DNA of 64,000 nt from contig JAFEAL010000004.1 in NCBI GenBank assembly GCA_018266435.1, forward strand, positions 124,001-188,000. The letters run 5' to 3'. Below, in pieces: positions 9,735-23,753 of the stretch. The notes beneath the pieces were generated by a model. The model searched no databases and had not been told where the DNA came from. It was given only the letters and a program-made list of their open reading frames with translations. The translations under genes were made by a program, and so were the position numbers. This DNA comes from Bacteroidota bacterium. GTDB taxonomy: Bacteria > Bacteroidota > Bacteroidia > Cytophagales > Cyclobacteriaceae. Numbering within the stretch: position 1 is the stretch's first letter; every line of letters begins with the position of its first letter.

Positions 9735-10384
9735 ATGCATTGCGTGAGATAGTAAACATTGATTTGGGTAACCCCGCTATTGACACACCTCTGCGCAGTG
9801 ATGCATTTGAATTGACAGACGGTGAAAAAATAGAAAAAATTCAATATCATTTTTCTGAAATCATGCACACCCTGGGTCTAGATCTCAGCGATGACAGTTT
9901 GAATGGAACACCCAAGCGAGTAGCCAAAATGTTTGTCAATGAAATGTTCAGCGGGCTAAATCCGCTAAACAAACCCTTGATCAGTCTTTTTGAAAATAAT
10001 TATGGCTATAACAAAATGCTGGTAGAGAAAGGCATTACCTTGTATTCCAATTGCGAACATCATTTTGTGCCGATCATAGGCAAGGCGCACGTAGCCTATA
10101 TTCCCGGAAGCAAGGTTATCGGGTTGTCAAAAATTAACCGGTTGGTACAGTATTACGCCAAGCGCCCGCAAGTGCAGGAACGGCTGACTGTACAGATAGC
10201 AAGTGCACTAAAAGACATTTTGCAACATGATGATGTAGCGGTGGTGATTGAAGCAGACCATTTATGTGTAGCTGCCAGAGGAATTAAAGATACCCATAGC
10301 AACACGCTAACCGCAAACTACTCGGGGCAGTTTGAGAAGGAGGCTGTGAAACAGGAATTTTTATCATACATTAACCATAAATAG
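9731..10384 (+). CDS. folE: GTP cyclohydrolase I
   Basis: This enzyme converts GTP to dihydroneopterin triphosphate, the first step of folate and tetrahydrobiopterin synthesis. Family signatures are clear: GTPKRVAKMFVNEMF, the zinc and catalytic segment YSNCEHHFVPIIGKAHVAYIP, GLSKINRLVQYYAKRPQVQERL, and the second zinc ligand in HLCVAARGIKD. Length (217) is normal. The N-terminal 30 residues are extra compared with the catalytic core. Confidence 0.95.
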   Translation: MNALREIVNIDLGNPAIDTPLRSDAFELTDGEKIEKIQYHFSEIMHTLGLDLSDDSLNGTPKRVAKMFVNEMFSGLNPLNKPLISLFENNYGYNKMLVEKGITLYSNCEHHFVPIIGKAHVAYIPGSKVIGLSKINRLVQYYAKRPQVQERLTVQIASALKDILQHDDVAVVIEADHLCVAARGIKDTHSNTLTANYSGQFEKEAVKQEFLSYINHK

Positions 10385-10390
10385 CCCGTT

Positions 10391-11059
10391 ATGGAACAGA
10401 TCGCTAAAGTTTTTTCTATTGAAAAACTTACACATGATGTATTGCGGATAACCGCAGAAAAACCGGCAAATCTTACTTACCTTCCCGGCCAGGCAGTTGA
10501 CATTTCCATTAACAAACCGGGCTGGGAAAAAGAGCTAAGGGCCTTCACATTTACTTCACTGCCCCAAGACGATCACATTGAATTTTCAATTAAAACTTAT
10601 CCTTTGCATAAAGGAGTGACTAACCAATTACTTTCCCTAACGAAAGGAGATGAGTTAATTGTTGGTGGTGTTTTTGGAGACATTGCCTACAAAGGCGAAG
10701 GAATTTTCATAGCCGGAGGAGCGGGGATCACTCCCTTTCTTGCCATATTAAAACAACTTGAAAAAGAAAACAAAATAGGACAAAACAAACTTTTGTTTGC
10801 CAATAAAACTAAAGCTGACATTATCTGCGAAGACAGGTTGAGCAGACTTTTGGGAAAGAATTTTGTCAATATTCTTTCAGATGAAAAGCAGGAAGGATAT
10901 GAACACGGGTTTATTTCGACTGACTTGATCAGGAAACTTATCAGCAAAGACACCAATTATTTCTATCTCTGCGGCCCGCCACCCATGATGCAGGCGGTAG
11001 AAAAACAGTTATCAGAATTGGGGGTAGCGGAAGGTTCTATTGTAAAAGAAGCATTTTAG
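10391..11059 (+). CDS. FAD/NAD(P)-binding ferredoxin/flavodoxin reductase-like protein
   Basis: A two-domain FNR-like protein. The N-terminal FAD domain has LRAFTFTSLPQ (an RxYS-like motif written as RAFTFTS), and the NAD(P) domain has GGAGITPFLAIL and the C-terminal CGPPPMMQAVEKQL. At 222 residues it is the minimal form and lacks an attached ferredoxin domain. It starts seven bases after folE. The electron partner is unknown. Confidence 0.85.
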   Translation: MEQIAKVFSIEKLTHDVLRITAEKPANLTYLPGQAVDISINKPGWEKELRAFTFTSLPQDDHIEFSIKTYPLHKGVTNQLLSLTKGDELIVGGVFGDIAYKGEGIFIAGGAGITPFLAILKQLEKENKIGQNKLLFANKTKADIICEDRLSRLLGKNFVNILSDEKQEGYEHGFISTDLIRKLISKDTNYFYLCGPPPMMQAVEKQLSELGVAEGSIVKEAF

Positions 11060-11075
11060 CTTGCCGGCCGCTGTA

Positions 11076-11192
11076 CTAATAGCCCAGTGCCTTTGAAATG
11101 GCAATGCCGATGATAATTAAGATTACTAAGACTACTACTTGGCGGATACGGGCTTTAATACTGGCATTTGAAATCATCTTCATGGGCTCCAT
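11076..11192 (-). CDS. Possible 38-residue single-pass membrane protein
   Basis: A short open frame reads MEPMKMISNAS, a basic stretch (KARIRQ) and then one strongly hydrophobic span (VVVLVILIIIGIAI), ending SKALGY. The basic-then-hydrophobic layout with an ATG start makes it credible, but it is very short, has no homologue I recognise, and could be chance. It is convergent with the reductase gene. Confidence 0.35.
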   Translation of the reverse strand: MEPMKMISNASIKARIRQVVVLVILIIIGIAISKALGY

Positions 11193-11323
11193 CACTAAAA
11201 ATTTATATTGCAAAGATAGGGTGGCAGGCATAAAGAAATAAGTAAAAACAAGTATGAAACATACATCGGTAACGTAACTAAAGAAAGGCAGGTGCCGGCC
11301 GTATTAATGGCAGGATGATAGCT

Positions 11324-11746
11324 TTAGAGGTTATGAAGTTTAAGAAAATCGTCTACTTCTTTTTTTACATCTTGAATGGAATTTTCATCGTATCGCTCAG
11401 TAGCAATGGATTTAAACAAGTCGCCTACAAGGCCCTGATCAAACCCCAACTTCTCAGCATACCAAGAGGCTACTTCCAGTTCAATGTCTTCAACCACCCG
11501 GTCGAGATAAATCATGTACACCAAATGATAAAGAGCTGCCAAACGAGATGATTTCTGAGAGGGAATATCAGAGGCTACTTTTTCTAAGTTTTTAAGGTCA
11601 TCAATATCTACTCCTAATTGTATACCCCATTTAACGAGGCAGCGGATGTATCGGCCATTTACTTTTTCTTCTTGGGTAATGACAGCTAAAAGATGGAAGA
11701 AGCTTTTTTTTACGTCTTCTAGGTTGGTTGGGGAACTCTCTTTCAT
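11324..11746 (-). CDS. Hypothetical helical (TerB-like) cytoplasmic protein
   Basis: A 140-residue, mostly helical, acidic protein without signal peptide or membrane span. The pattern of paired acidic residues between amphipathic helices (VYMIYLDRVVEDIELEVAS, then FDQGLVGDLF) recalls TerB-like helical domains, but I see no decisive motif, so no function is given. It sits downstream of gapA and is separated from it by a terminator. Confidence 0.65.
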   Translation of the reverse strand: MKESSPTNLEDVKKSFFHLLAVITQEEKVNGRYIRCLVKWGIQLGVDIDDLKNLEKVASDIPSQKSSRLAALYHLVYMIYLDRVVEDIELEVASWYAEKLGFDQGLVGDLFKSIATERYDENSIQDVKKEVDDFLKLHNL

Positions 11747-11783
11747 TGATTAAATGTAGGTAATCCGAGGCATTTTAAAAACA

Positions 11784-11810
11784 AAAGAGGCGCTTGTTAA
11801 ACGCCTCTTT
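11784..11810 (-). terminator. Terminator after gapA
   Basis: AAAGAGGCG (11784-11792) pairs with CGCCTCTTT (11802-11810) around a 9-base loop. A-rich and T-rich flanks let it act in either direction; gapA ends 18 bases away on the minus strand. Confidence 0.7.
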
Positions 11811-11827
11811 GTAAATACTTTATTAGT

Positions 11828-12841
<1,014 letters not shown>

Positions 12842-12857
12842 TTAAATTTTTCGTGGT

Positions 12858-12889
12858 CAAAAGTATAAGGATCAAACCCCAAAATCAAA
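12858..12889 (-). promoter_or_regulatory. gapA promoter (Bacteroidetes sigma-A type)
   Basis: On the minus strand, TTTG (12889-12886) and TACTTTTG (12865-12858) lie 20 bases apart, matching the Bacteroidetes -33/-7 consensus TTTG and TAnnTTTG. It is 29 bases before the gapA start codon. Confidence 0.7.
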
Positions 12890-12928
12890 AGAATTGTGCC
12901 AAAGAATAGAACTTTTTTAACGACTACG

Positions 12929-12959
12929 TTTGCAATTACAGCCTTGAGGTCTATCTTTG
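12929..12959 (+). promoter_or_regulatory. tRNA-Glu promoter (Bacteroidetes sigma-A type)
   Basis: TTTG (12929-12932), a 19-base spacer, and TATCTTTG (12952-12959), a full match to the Bacteroidetes consensus. The -7 box ends 18 bases before the tRNA 5' end. Confidence 0.78.
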
Positions 12960-12977
12960 CGCCTCTTTTAAACAGAC

Positions 12978-13049
12978 GGTCCGTTCGTCTAGGGGTTAGG
13001 ACATCAGATTTTCATTCTGGTAACACGGGTTCGATTCCCGTACGGACTA
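12978..13049 (+). tRNA. tRNA-Glu (anticodon TTC)
   Basis: A full cloverleaf can be drawn. The acceptor stem is GGTCCGT/ACGGACT (first pair G-U). The anticodon loop TTTTCAT places TTC at 13011-13013. The T arm is ACGGG-TTCGATT-CCCGT. No CCA is encoded. Confidence 0.93.
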
Positions 13050-13282
13050 CAATATAGCGGAGGTAGCCAAAATTACTTTCGCTTTTTTATTGCCCTCGTC
13101 TCCTTAGTTGCCGCTCAGGCAACTAACCAGAACTGCTACCAGTGGCTAATTAAAAATATCCTAACCTGACACAAACTATCCTCAAAGACGGGATCGATGG
13201 GTAAGAAATCATTTCGTCTGTCTCCTCCCTGATTTTTTCAGAGATGATTTGTTTTGTTTCTTTACAATAATGAAAATCAGGT

Positions 13283-16200
13283 ATGAAAAATAATTTAGTC
13301 AACCTGGCTCATGAAGCAGCCCGCAATTATTTTAATATAGAGGGAGCGGTGCGGCAGTTGCCCGGTGAACTGGATTATAACTTTAGCATTGAGGCGGCCA
13401 CTCAGAAATATATTCTCAAGATCGCTAACCACAATGAGAAGCGATTGAACCTGGAACTGCAAAATGCGGTAATTAATCACCTGACAAAATCACAATTTGG
13501 TCTGACTTGCTCCCGGGTTTGCCTTTCTAAAAAGGGAAATGAGATTGAAGAGGTATTGATTAACAATGAGGTCAGGTTTGTCAGGTTACTTACATGGATT
13601 GAAGGCCGCGTGTTTGCTTTGGTTAACCCACATTCTCCGGCCTTGCTGGTTCACCTGGGCGAAATGTGTGGCAACCTTAGCCTGGCCCTGAAGGACTTTG
13701 ATCACCCGGCAGCCCACCGGTTTATGAAGTGGGATCCCTCGCAGGCAGCGTGGGTGAAAGAACACTTGTTAAAATTTGATGGTGAGCGAAGGGAAACTGT
13801 GCAATATTTTTATTCCCTCTTTGAGAAAGAAGGAATGCCCTCATTTCCACGCTTGCGTAAAAGCGTAAACTACAACGATGCTAACGACTACAATGTATTG
13901 GTAAGCCATGATGTGAATGATCCACAAGTGCCGGGCGTGATTGATTTTGGCGATGTGGTTTATACGCATACTATCAATGAATTGGCAATTGCTGTTGCGT
14001 ATGCCGCAATGGGCAAACCTAACCCGCTTGAGGCTGCCTGTCACATCATAAAGGGTTACCACTCTAAATTCTCTTTAACTGAAGATGAGATTGGTGTGTT
14101 ATTCACGTTAGTCGGCACCCGGCTGCTGATCAGTGTAGTGTGCAGTGAGTTAAACCGGCTTGATTACCCGGAAAACACTTATCTCCAAATCAGTGACCGG
14201 CCCGCGTGGGATTTATTACACAAATGGAAAAAAATTTCCCCGGCATTTGCTCACTATTCATTTCGCCAGGTGTGTGGCCTGGAAGCCTGCCCGAAGTTTT
14301 TTCATTTTTCGCAATGGGCTAAAGAGAATTTCAAGAAGGTATCATCTCCTTGCGTTTCCGGATCGGCCTGGCTTGATCTTGGTGTGGGCAGTGCTGACCT
14401 GGGAACTATGAGCGAAGTATTGGATGATGACAAACTGCACAAACGGATTGTTGCTTGGGTGGACTCATACGGTGGCAAGGCATTTGGAAAATACAATGAA
14501 GCTCGCGCCATTTATGCCACGCCAGCGTATGAAACAGCACTTAATGACGGCTTAACCTGGCGTACGGTTCATATAGGTCTTGATTTTTTCTGCAATGCGG
14601 GGTCAGAAGTGAAGGCAGTGTACGATGGAATCATTCACAGTTTTGCTGACAATAAATCATATCGCGATTATGGCCCAACCATCATTCTTGAACATCGGAT
14701 AGAGAATGAGCTCACCTTTTATACCCTTTATGGTCACCTGTCGCGGCAAAGCCTCACTTCAATTTCGGTTGGAAAAAAAATAAAAGTCGGTGAAACTATT
14801 GGCGCAGTTGGTGAAAGAAATGAAAACGGAAACTGGACGCCTCACCTGCATTTTCAAGTTATGCTGGATATGCTCGGCAAATCGGGCGACTTTCCTGGTG
14901 TGTGTACACCCGAGGAAACTGCCGTATGGAAAAGCATTTGTCCTGATCCTTCGCTGCTGCTCACGGGAGAAAATTCACCCGGTGATAGTTCGCTCACCAG
15001 AGATGAGATTGTAAGTTTTCGAAAGCAACACGTAGGCAAGAACCTGAGCATCTCGTACAAACAACCAATTAAAATGGTGCGCGGTGCGGGGCAGTATTTA
15101 ATTGATGAGGCAGGCAAGCGTTACCTCGACACGGTGAATAATGTAGCTCATGTAGGCCATGAAAACGAAAGAGTGGTAGCGGCTGGCCAGCGACAGATGG
15201 CTGTACTCAACACCAATACTCGCTACCTGCACGAAAATCTTGTGAAGTTTGTGGAAGAGTTGCTCACCACTATGCCACCCGAATTAAACGTGGCGTTTGT
15301 GGTGAATTCCGGAAGCGAAGCCAATGAGCTGGCCATGCGACTGGCAAAAAACTATACCACCCAACGAGACATGATTGTGTCAGAGGTGGGCTATCATGGC
15401 AACACCAATGGATGCATAGATATCAGTTCTTATAAGTTTGACCGCAAGGGTGGCAAAGGCAAGCCCGATCACGTGCAGGTAGTTCCAATACCTGATGTGT
15501 ACAGGGGAATTTACCGTGCCGAAGAAGGGAATGCCGGAAGTAAGTATGCACGCCATATAAAGCAGGCCATTGATAGCCTTCATGTATTGGGCAGAAAACC
15601 GGCTGCTCTCATTTTTGAATCGGTGATCAGTTGTGGCGGACAGGTAGAGTTGCCGCTCAACTTTTTAAAAGAAGCTTACGCCTACACACGTGCCGCGGGC
15701 GGTGTGTGCATTGCTGATGAAGTGCAGACGGGTTGTGGCCGGGCGGGCGATCACTTCTGGGCTTTTCAACAACATGGAGTTGTGCCGGATATTGTCACCA
15801 TCGGCAAACCGATTGGCAATGGCCATCCGCTGGGCGTGGTGGTAACTACCCAGGCCATAGCCGATGCCTTTAAAAACGGGATGGAATACTTCAACACATT
15901 TGGTGGCAACCCGGTGTCGTGCGCCATTGGGCTCGAAGTGTTGCGCGTGGTACGCGAAAACGGCCTGCAACAAAATGCAAAAGTGGTTGGCGGTTACCTG
16001 AAGGAAGGCCTGCGTAACCTCATGAAAGATTTTGACATCATCGGTGATGTGCGTGGGCCGGGGCTTTTCATTGGCTTTGAATTGGTGAAAGATCGTGTGA
16101 CGAAAGAGCCTGCCACAGAGAAAGCCAGCTACTTTGCCAACCGCATGCGCGACAAAGGTATTTTGATGAGCACCGATGGCCCTTATGAAAACGTGCTGAA

Positions 16201-16297
16201 GATTAAGCCTCCCATTATTTTTTCAAAAACAGATGCTGATTTTCTTTTGGAAAATATTCAGTTGGTATTGAAAGAAGATGTGATGAAAACAGGGTAG
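13283..16297 (+). CDS. Three-domain fusion: aminoglycoside-phosphotransferase-like kinase, M23-like domain, class III aminotransferase/phospholyase
   Basis: Residues 1-330 form an APH/ChoK-type kinase (NDYNVLV for the catalytic loop, VIDFGDVV for the metal aspartate). Residues about 425-530 are an M23 metallopeptidase-like domain keeping both zinc motifs (HIGLD and HLHF) and YGHLS. Residues about 570-1004 are a class III PLP enzyme ([37 protein letters not shown] lysine in [13 protein letters not shown]). From family knowledge, kinase plus phospholyase pairs of this type act on hydroxylysine or ethanolamine-phosphate-like substrates, phosphorylating then eliminating phosphate and ammonia. This substrate is inference; the M23 role is unexplained. 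A GH2 gene follows after three bases. Confidence 0.85.
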   Translation: MKNNLVNLAHEAARNYFNIEGAVRQLPGELDYNFSIEAATQKYILKIANHNEKRLNLELQNAVINHLTKSQFGLTCSRVCLSKKGNEIEEVLINNEVRFVRLLTWIEGRVFALVNPHSPALLVHLGEMCGNLSLALKDFDHPAAHRFMKWDPSQAAWVKEHLLKFDGERRETVQYFYSLFEKEGMPSFPRLRKSVNYNDANDYNVLVSHDVNDPQVPGVIDFGDVVYTHTINELAIAVAYAAMGKPNPLEAACHIIKGYHSKFSLTEDEIGVLFTLVGTRLLISVVCSELNRLDYPENTYLQISDRPAWDLLHKWKKISPAFAHYSFRQVCGLEACPKFFHFSQWAKENFKKVSSPCVSGSAWLDLGVGSADLGTMSEVLDDDKLHKRIVAWVDSYGGKAFGKYNEARAIYATPAYETALNDGLTWRTVHIGLDFFCNAGSEVKAVYDGIIHSFADNKSYRDYGPTIILEHRIENELTFYTLYGHLSRQSLTSISVGKKIKVGETIGAVGERNENGNWTPHLHFQVMLDMLGKSGDFPGVCTPEETAVWKSICPDPSLLLTGENSPGDSSLTRDEIVSFRKQHVGKNLSISYKQPIKMVRGAGQYLIDEAGKRYLDTVNNVAHVGHENERVVAAGQRQMAVLNTNTRYLHENLVKFVEELLTTMPPELNVAFVVNSGSEANELAMRLAKNYTTQRDMIVSEVGYHGNTNGCIDISSYKFDRKGGKGKPDHVQVVPIPDVYRGIYRAEEGNAGSKYARHIKQAIDSLHVLGRKPAALIFESVISCGGQVELPLNFLKEAYAYTRAAGGVCIADEVQTGCGRAGDHFWAFQQHGVVPDIVTIGKPIGNGHPLGVVVTTQAIADAFKNGMEYFNTFGGNPVSCAIGLEVLRVVRENGLQQNAKVVGGYLKEGLRNLMKDFDIIGDVRGPGLFIGFELVKDRVTKEPATEKASYFANRMRDKGILMSTDGPYENVLKIKPPIIFSKTDADFLLENIQLVLKEDVMKTG

Positions 16298-19442
<3,145 letters not shown>

Positions 19443-19444
<2 letters not shown>

Positions 19445-19483
19445 TACCGGTATTTTTTATTTGCCTTGCCGGTACTATTTTTT
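19443..19483. terminator. Bidirectional terminator between convergent genes
   Basis: AGTACCGG (19443-19450) pairs with CCGGTACT (19469-19476) and is followed by ATTTTTT; the loop also contains a T run. It serves the GH2 gene from the left and may serve the lipoprotein gene from the right. Confidence 0.6.
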
Positions 19484-19867
19484 CAGTTCGACAACCTGAA
19501 TGTTGTTGGTGCCGTCTGTGGATTTCCATTTCTGAAATTTCTTTTTGTTTTCAATGATAATCCAGGTTTTAGAAAAGTCAGAACCCTCACTTTCAATTGA
19601 AACGTATTTGTCTTCGTGCCATTTCCACTTAAAGGGAACGTGGTCGTTTCTTGTAATACCAAGAACAGAATAATTCAGGTTTTTTTCCCCGGTTCCATTG
19701 CCCTTAAACTCAATAGTGCCAATGTTTTTAAAAGAAACTCCCTGTTGACCGGGCGTAACGGTTTCATAACGTTGAACGTTCCAGATGCCCACCATGCGAT
19801 GCGAGCAGGAAGTCATTAACAACAATATTATTGCCAGTACAGATAAATTTTTATTCTGAATTTTCAT
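19475..19867 (-). CDS. Small lipoprotein, lipocalin-like
   Basis: A 130-residue precursor with a lipoprotein signal peptide ending in the lipobox LMTSC. The mature part starts with MVGIWNVQRYE and has repeating strands (IGTIEFKGNGTGEKNLNYS, FKWKWHEDKYVSI), the layout of the short lipocalin-like domains common in Bacteroidetes. The ligand is unknown. It is convergent with the GH2 gene. Confidence 0.75.
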   Translation of the reverse strand: MKIQNKNLSVLAIILLLMTSCSHRMVGIWNVQRYETVTPGQQGVSFKNIGTIEFKGNGTGEKNLNYSVLGITRNDHVPFKWKWHEDKYVSIESEGSDFSKTWIIIENKKKFQKWKSTDGTNNIQVVELKK

Positions 19868-19966
19868 ATAGAATGTTTGGTTGTTAAGGGTAAGGTAAGC
19901 AGTTTGCTATTGGTATGCAACTTGCCGTTTTGTGTTGTGAAGTTTGGGTAAATGGAAAAAACTTTG

Positions 19967-20206
19967 TTATCGCCAGTAGTTATTGGCGGCAGCAATTGTT
20001 GCAAACTCGGTGGCAACAACCTGCCCGATTGAAATTAACATGGAGGCATCGTTGGCATAATCGGGGCGCAGCGATTCCCTTACTTTTTCATCGGGTTGTG
20101 TTATTTTGATGATCAGTCGGGCCATTTTTACGGCCAACTGGCGGCCTTCTTCCGGAGTTTTGGTAATCAACGAATTATTGGGTACTAATTGGACGGGGTT
20201 ACTCAT
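19967..20206 (-). CDS. Hypothetical small helical protein
   Basis: A 79-residue frame with an ATG start and a balanced composition (EEGRQLAVKMARLIIKITQPDEKV, then a second helix near the end). It has no signal peptide or membrane span and I recognise no family. The 308 bases upstream (20207-20514) are AT-rich and hold no other gene I can support; they could contain its promoter. Confidence 0.5.
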   Translation of the reverse strand: MSNPVQLVPNNSLITKTPEEGRQLAVKMARLIIKITQPDEKVRESLRPDYANDASMLISIGQVVATEFATIAAANNYWR

Positions 20207-20514
20207 AATTTTAACAATTTATAGTTTGATGAACTGATGAATGATAGCGAAGGATTGTGATCAGGAAGTATAGTTTTAATTGAAGCCATTGAGAGAATTG
20301 CTAACAAAAGGATATCTGCAATGAATAAGTTCCTTACCCATGTTATTTTTTTGAGTAATCCTGCTTATCGTTTGTATTATATAAAACACGAAAATTTTTT
20401 AGCAATTCTTTAAAAGATATTTATAGTTTTTTTATAGGTTGTTTGATTGGTATTCGTTGAACTGCAGGGTGCAACCATCAACAATTGCGCAGCCCCAATC
20501 GAAAAAATAACCGA

Positions 20515-21648
20515 CTAAAACAAAAAGAGCTTTTTTACAATTTTAGTTCTCAAGTGGAGGTATGATTTTTTGAATTTGGGCGCGGAAGCCCGAATACCGG
20601 TGTTGCAAAAAATAGCAACTGTAATTTTTTGATTCGGGAAATAGTAGAGATCAGTAGTGGTGCCAATCCCTCTCCCGGAGTGGCCAAGTAAAAATTTATA
20701 AGGAAATGATTTATCAGCCATCAGACCCAGGCCGTAATCAGGTTTTTTTTCGTTATTCCAGGTAGTCATTTCTTTCCAGGAGGTTGCATTCAGTATTTTT
20801 CCGTTGGCTAGTTTTTGGAGAAAAACGGCTGCTTCTTCAATCGGGGCATACACGCCATCGTCTCCGATAAACCAGTTGGTAGTTTCAAATGTCTGGGCCG
20901 TCAGGTCTTCCGGTACGCCATCCAGATTGATATCTCCATAGTATTTTATATTTCTGGACGGAGGAGTTTGTCTGTAATATGTATTAGAAAAATTCTGTTG
21001 ACGAATCAGCCTGCGCAAATAATCGGTATGACCTTCTGGCACAACCTTGTCGGCAATCAGGGCCAGCAACACATAGTTTGTACTGCTGTAGTGAAATTCG
21101 GTACCGGGTTTGCAAAGTGCTTTTTTACCAAAGGCATATCGCCTCAACGCATTCAAATGGGTTAGTGTATCAAGTTTAAGCTGACCTGATAGGTAAAGCC
21201 GGTTCAACTCAGTATCGGCTTCGTAGTTGGCAAAACCCGAGGTGTGGGCCAACAGTTGCCGAATGGTTACGGTTTGTGCATCCGGAAGATTATTGATAAT
21301 TTCTGAAGATACATAGGCTTCTATTTTATCATCCAGATGTAAGCGACCTTCTTCTGCAAGTTTCAACACGGCTACGGCATTGTACATTTTGCCGATGCTG
21401 CCCATTGAAAAGATATGATCTGACTGAAGGCGTTCTTTGTTTTGTACATCGGCATATCCTGATGTGCCGATCCATTTTCCGTAAGCAGGATGTGAAATGT
21501 AAACAACTACCCCGCTCAGGTTATCGCGGGTTGCCTGATCCATGAATTTTTGAATGGCCCTGTATTTTTTGGATACCGGATTGCCCGTGGGCGATTGTGC
21601 ATTTACTAAAGGACAGACTAGAATAAAAAATAGAAGGAGTGATTTCAT
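20515..21648 (-). CDS. Secreted serine hydrolase, class C beta-lactamase fold
   Basis: A signal peptide (1-17, ending VNAQ) is followed by a beta-lactamase/transpeptidase-like fold: SxxK as SIGK in MGSIGKMYNAV, YxN-like YSSTNY, and HSGRG as the HxG triad element. At 377 residues it lacks the C-terminal extra domain of the serine hydrolase at 5228. The last 20 residues are unusually basic (KKSYLHLRTKIVKKLFLF), replacing the expected end of the fold, so the C-terminus may have been altered by a frameshift. Substrate unknown. Confidence 0.82.
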   Translation of the reverse strand: MKSLLLFFILVCPLVNAQSPTGNPVSKKYRAIQKFMDQATRDNLSGVVVYISHPAYGKWIGTSGYADVQNKERLQSDHIFSMGSIGKMYNAVAVLKLAEEGRLHLDDKIEAYVSSEIINNLPDAQTVTIRQLLAHTSGFANYEADTELNRLYLSGQLKLDTLTHLNALRRYAFGKKALCKPGTEFHYSSTNYVLLALIADKVVPEGHTDYLRRLIRQQNFSNTYYRQTPPSRNIKYYGDINLDGVPEDLTAQTFETTNWFIGDDGVYAPIEEAAVFLQKLANGKILNATSWKEMTTWNNEKKPDYGLGLMADKSFPYKFLLGHSGRGIGTTTDLYYFPNQKITVAIFCNTGIRASAPKFKKSYLHLRTKIVKKLFLF

Positions 21649-21964
21649 GGATGTATTTTAAAATGTCAAAGAAAAGCAAAAAAAAATACTTACTAGGTTG
21701 ATGTTGAAAGTGGTTAATGAAGAAGTCTGTAAATGGATATTTTCCGATTGAGGTCAGTATCATAATTGCCAGGCGCGGGATAAGTAGACAGATTTTACTG
21801 CAGAAGTTGATCCTTAAAGAATAGGCTTGTTACGGTTTACTTTTTGCAAGAGTCTATCGCTTCTTACTCATTTACCTCATTCATATTACTTACACAGAAC
21901 GTGTAACATTCATTTCTATTTCTTGGGTATTCTACTAACTTGTGCGGCAATCACCATTAATTCA

Positions 21965-23749
21965 ATGATGAAAATTTTTCTTGTCGTCTGGTTGAGCATG
22001 ACTGCACTCGGGTCATTAGCACAAACTAGCCAAATTCATTTTCGGTTAAATCTAGCCGGCTACCTTCCTGATGATTCAAAAGTGGCGGTTGTATTTTCAA
22101 ACCAATCGTTGAGAGGCGCATTCAACGTGATTCTGGCGCAAACCGGTAAGAGGGTATTTGCGGGCAAATTGATCAAGTCAGGTGCTGATGGCTTTGCTCC
22201 ATTCAAAAATTTTTACACCCTTGATTTTTCAAGCATCACCGGCCCGGGTAATTACTTCATTGAGTTGCAACAAACAAAAACCAGGTCGGCAGTATTTGTG
22301 ATCAACGCTTCGGCTTACCATACAACTCCCGATGTCTTAATTGGTTTTATGCGGCAACAACGCTGCGGATATAACCCATTCTTTGATGAAGTATGTCACC
22401 AAAAGGATGGACGCGCCATGGGAGGCATCCTTCAAGATTCAACTTACCTGGATGTGCGTGGTGGCTGGCACGATGCTGGCGATCAATTAAAATACCTGAT
22501 TACCGCAAGCAATGCCACTGCCCGCATGATCATGGCCTACCAATTATTTCCAGCTGCGTTTCAAGATAAAGTCAACGCGCTGGGGCAATCAGGATCAAAC
22601 GGAATTGCCGATGTGCTGGATGAGGCAAAGTGGGGATTGGATTGGATCTTAAAATTACATCCACAAAAAGATGTGCTCATTCACCAGGTTGGCGATGACC
22701 GCGATCATATCGGGTGGAAGCTGCCAAAAGAAGACCCAAGCAACTATGGATGGGGAAAAAATTCCTATCGTGTGGCTTATGTTGCCACAGGCAAACCACA
22801 GGGACTTGGAAAATATAAAAGTCAGGCTACCGGTGTTTCAAATTTGGCCGGCCGCTCGGCTGCCGCGTTGGCATTGGGGCATCAGATCTGGAAGAAAAAT
22901 AATTTTGATGAAGCATTTGCATTACAATCGTTGAGCGCTGCAATAGAACTTTATGCGATGGCAAAGCAGCAGGAGGGCTATCAGCAAGGAAATTCGTTTG
23001 GTGCGCCATACCGCTACAATGAAGACACCTGGACAGATGACATGGAGTGGGCCGCGGCTGAACTCTACCGCTCAACAGGAAAGCAGGAGTATCTCGAAGA
23101 CGCAAAACATTATGCAGAGCTGACAGGTGAATTATCATGGATTCAAAATGATACTACTGCTCACTACCAGCGATACCCTTTTTTAAATATCGCTCATTAT
23201 GCACTTTATGATTTGGTGGATGATGCTTTCAAAGTGAAGCTGGCCACCTACTATAAGAATGGTATTGAACAGACGCTGAACCGTGCAAATAAAAATGTTT
23301 ATCGCAACGGAGTTCCATTCATCTGGTGCTCGGCTAATCTTACTACTGATTTGATTTTGCAAATTATGCTTTATGAAAAAATGACCAATGATTTGAATTA
23401 TCATTCGTATCTCGTTGCCATGCGCGATTGGTTATTGGGTAAGAACCCGTGGGGAGCCAGCCTGTTTATGAATATTCCTTCCACTGGTCTTTATCCAAAG
23501 GATGTGCACACCAGTACGTGGGCGCTTACCAAACGGGAAGTTCCGGGTGGACTTGTGGATGGCCCGATCTACACAAAAATATATCAAAGCCTGAAAGGAC
23601 TAACGCTTACCCATCAGGATGCTTACGCAGATTTTCAGGGAAACTACGTTGTTTATCACGATGACATTGGCGACTACTCCACCAATGAGCCTACAATGGA
23701 TGGCACGGCTTGCGCTATTATGATGATGGCTTACTTTGCGAGTCATTAA
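21965..23749 (+). CDS. Glycoside hydrolase family 9 (endoglucanase-type)
   Basis: The start at 21965 is chosen because it directly precedes a signal peptide (MMKIFLVVWLSMTALGSLAQ); the open frame extends upstream to 21827 without protein-like sequence. An immunoglobulin-like CelD_N domain (residues about 25-115, FRLNLAGYLPDDSKVAVV) precedes an (alpha/alpha)6 barrel with GGWHDAGDQLKY, where the DAGD aspartates are the catalytic base, and the C-terminal catalytic glutamate in DYSTNEPTMDG. GH9 enzymes cut beta-1,4 glucans or act as exo-glucosaminidases. The polysaccharide deacetylase starts five bases later. Confidence 0.9.
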   Translation: MMKIFLVVWLSMTALGSLAQTSQIHFRLNLAGYLPDDSKVAVVFSNQSLRGAFNVILAQTGKRVFAGKLIKSGADGFAPFKNFYTLDFSSITGPGNYFIELQQTKTRSAVFVINASAYHTTPDVLIGFMRQQRCGYNPFFDEVCHQKDGRAMGGILQDSTYLDVRGGWHDAGDQLKYLITASNATARMIMAYQLFPAAFQDKVNALGQSGSNGIADVLDEAKWGLDWILKLHPQKDVLIHQVGDDRDHIGWKLPKEDPSNYGWGKNSYRVAYVATGKPQGLGKYKSQATGVSNLAGRSAAALALGHQIWKKNNFDEAFALQSLSAAIELYAMAKQQEGYQQGNSFGAPYRYNEDTWTDDMEWAAAELYRSTGKQEYLEDAKHYAELTGELSWIQNDTTAHYQRYPFLNIAHYALYDLVDDAFKVKLATYYKNGIEQTLNRANKNVYRNGVPFIWCSANLTTDLILQIMLYEKMTNDLNYHSYLVAMRDWLLGKNPWGASLFMNIPSTGLYPKDVHTSTWALTKREVPGGLVDGPIYTKIYQSLKGLTLTHQDAYADFQGNYVVYHDDIGDYSTNEPTMDGTACAIMMMAYFASH

Positions 23750-23753
23750 CGGA

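Noticed and set aside
13053-13282. Second RNA gene after tRNA-Glu
   Set aside because: No cloverleaf or known RNA motif; only weak hairpins are seen in these 230 bases.
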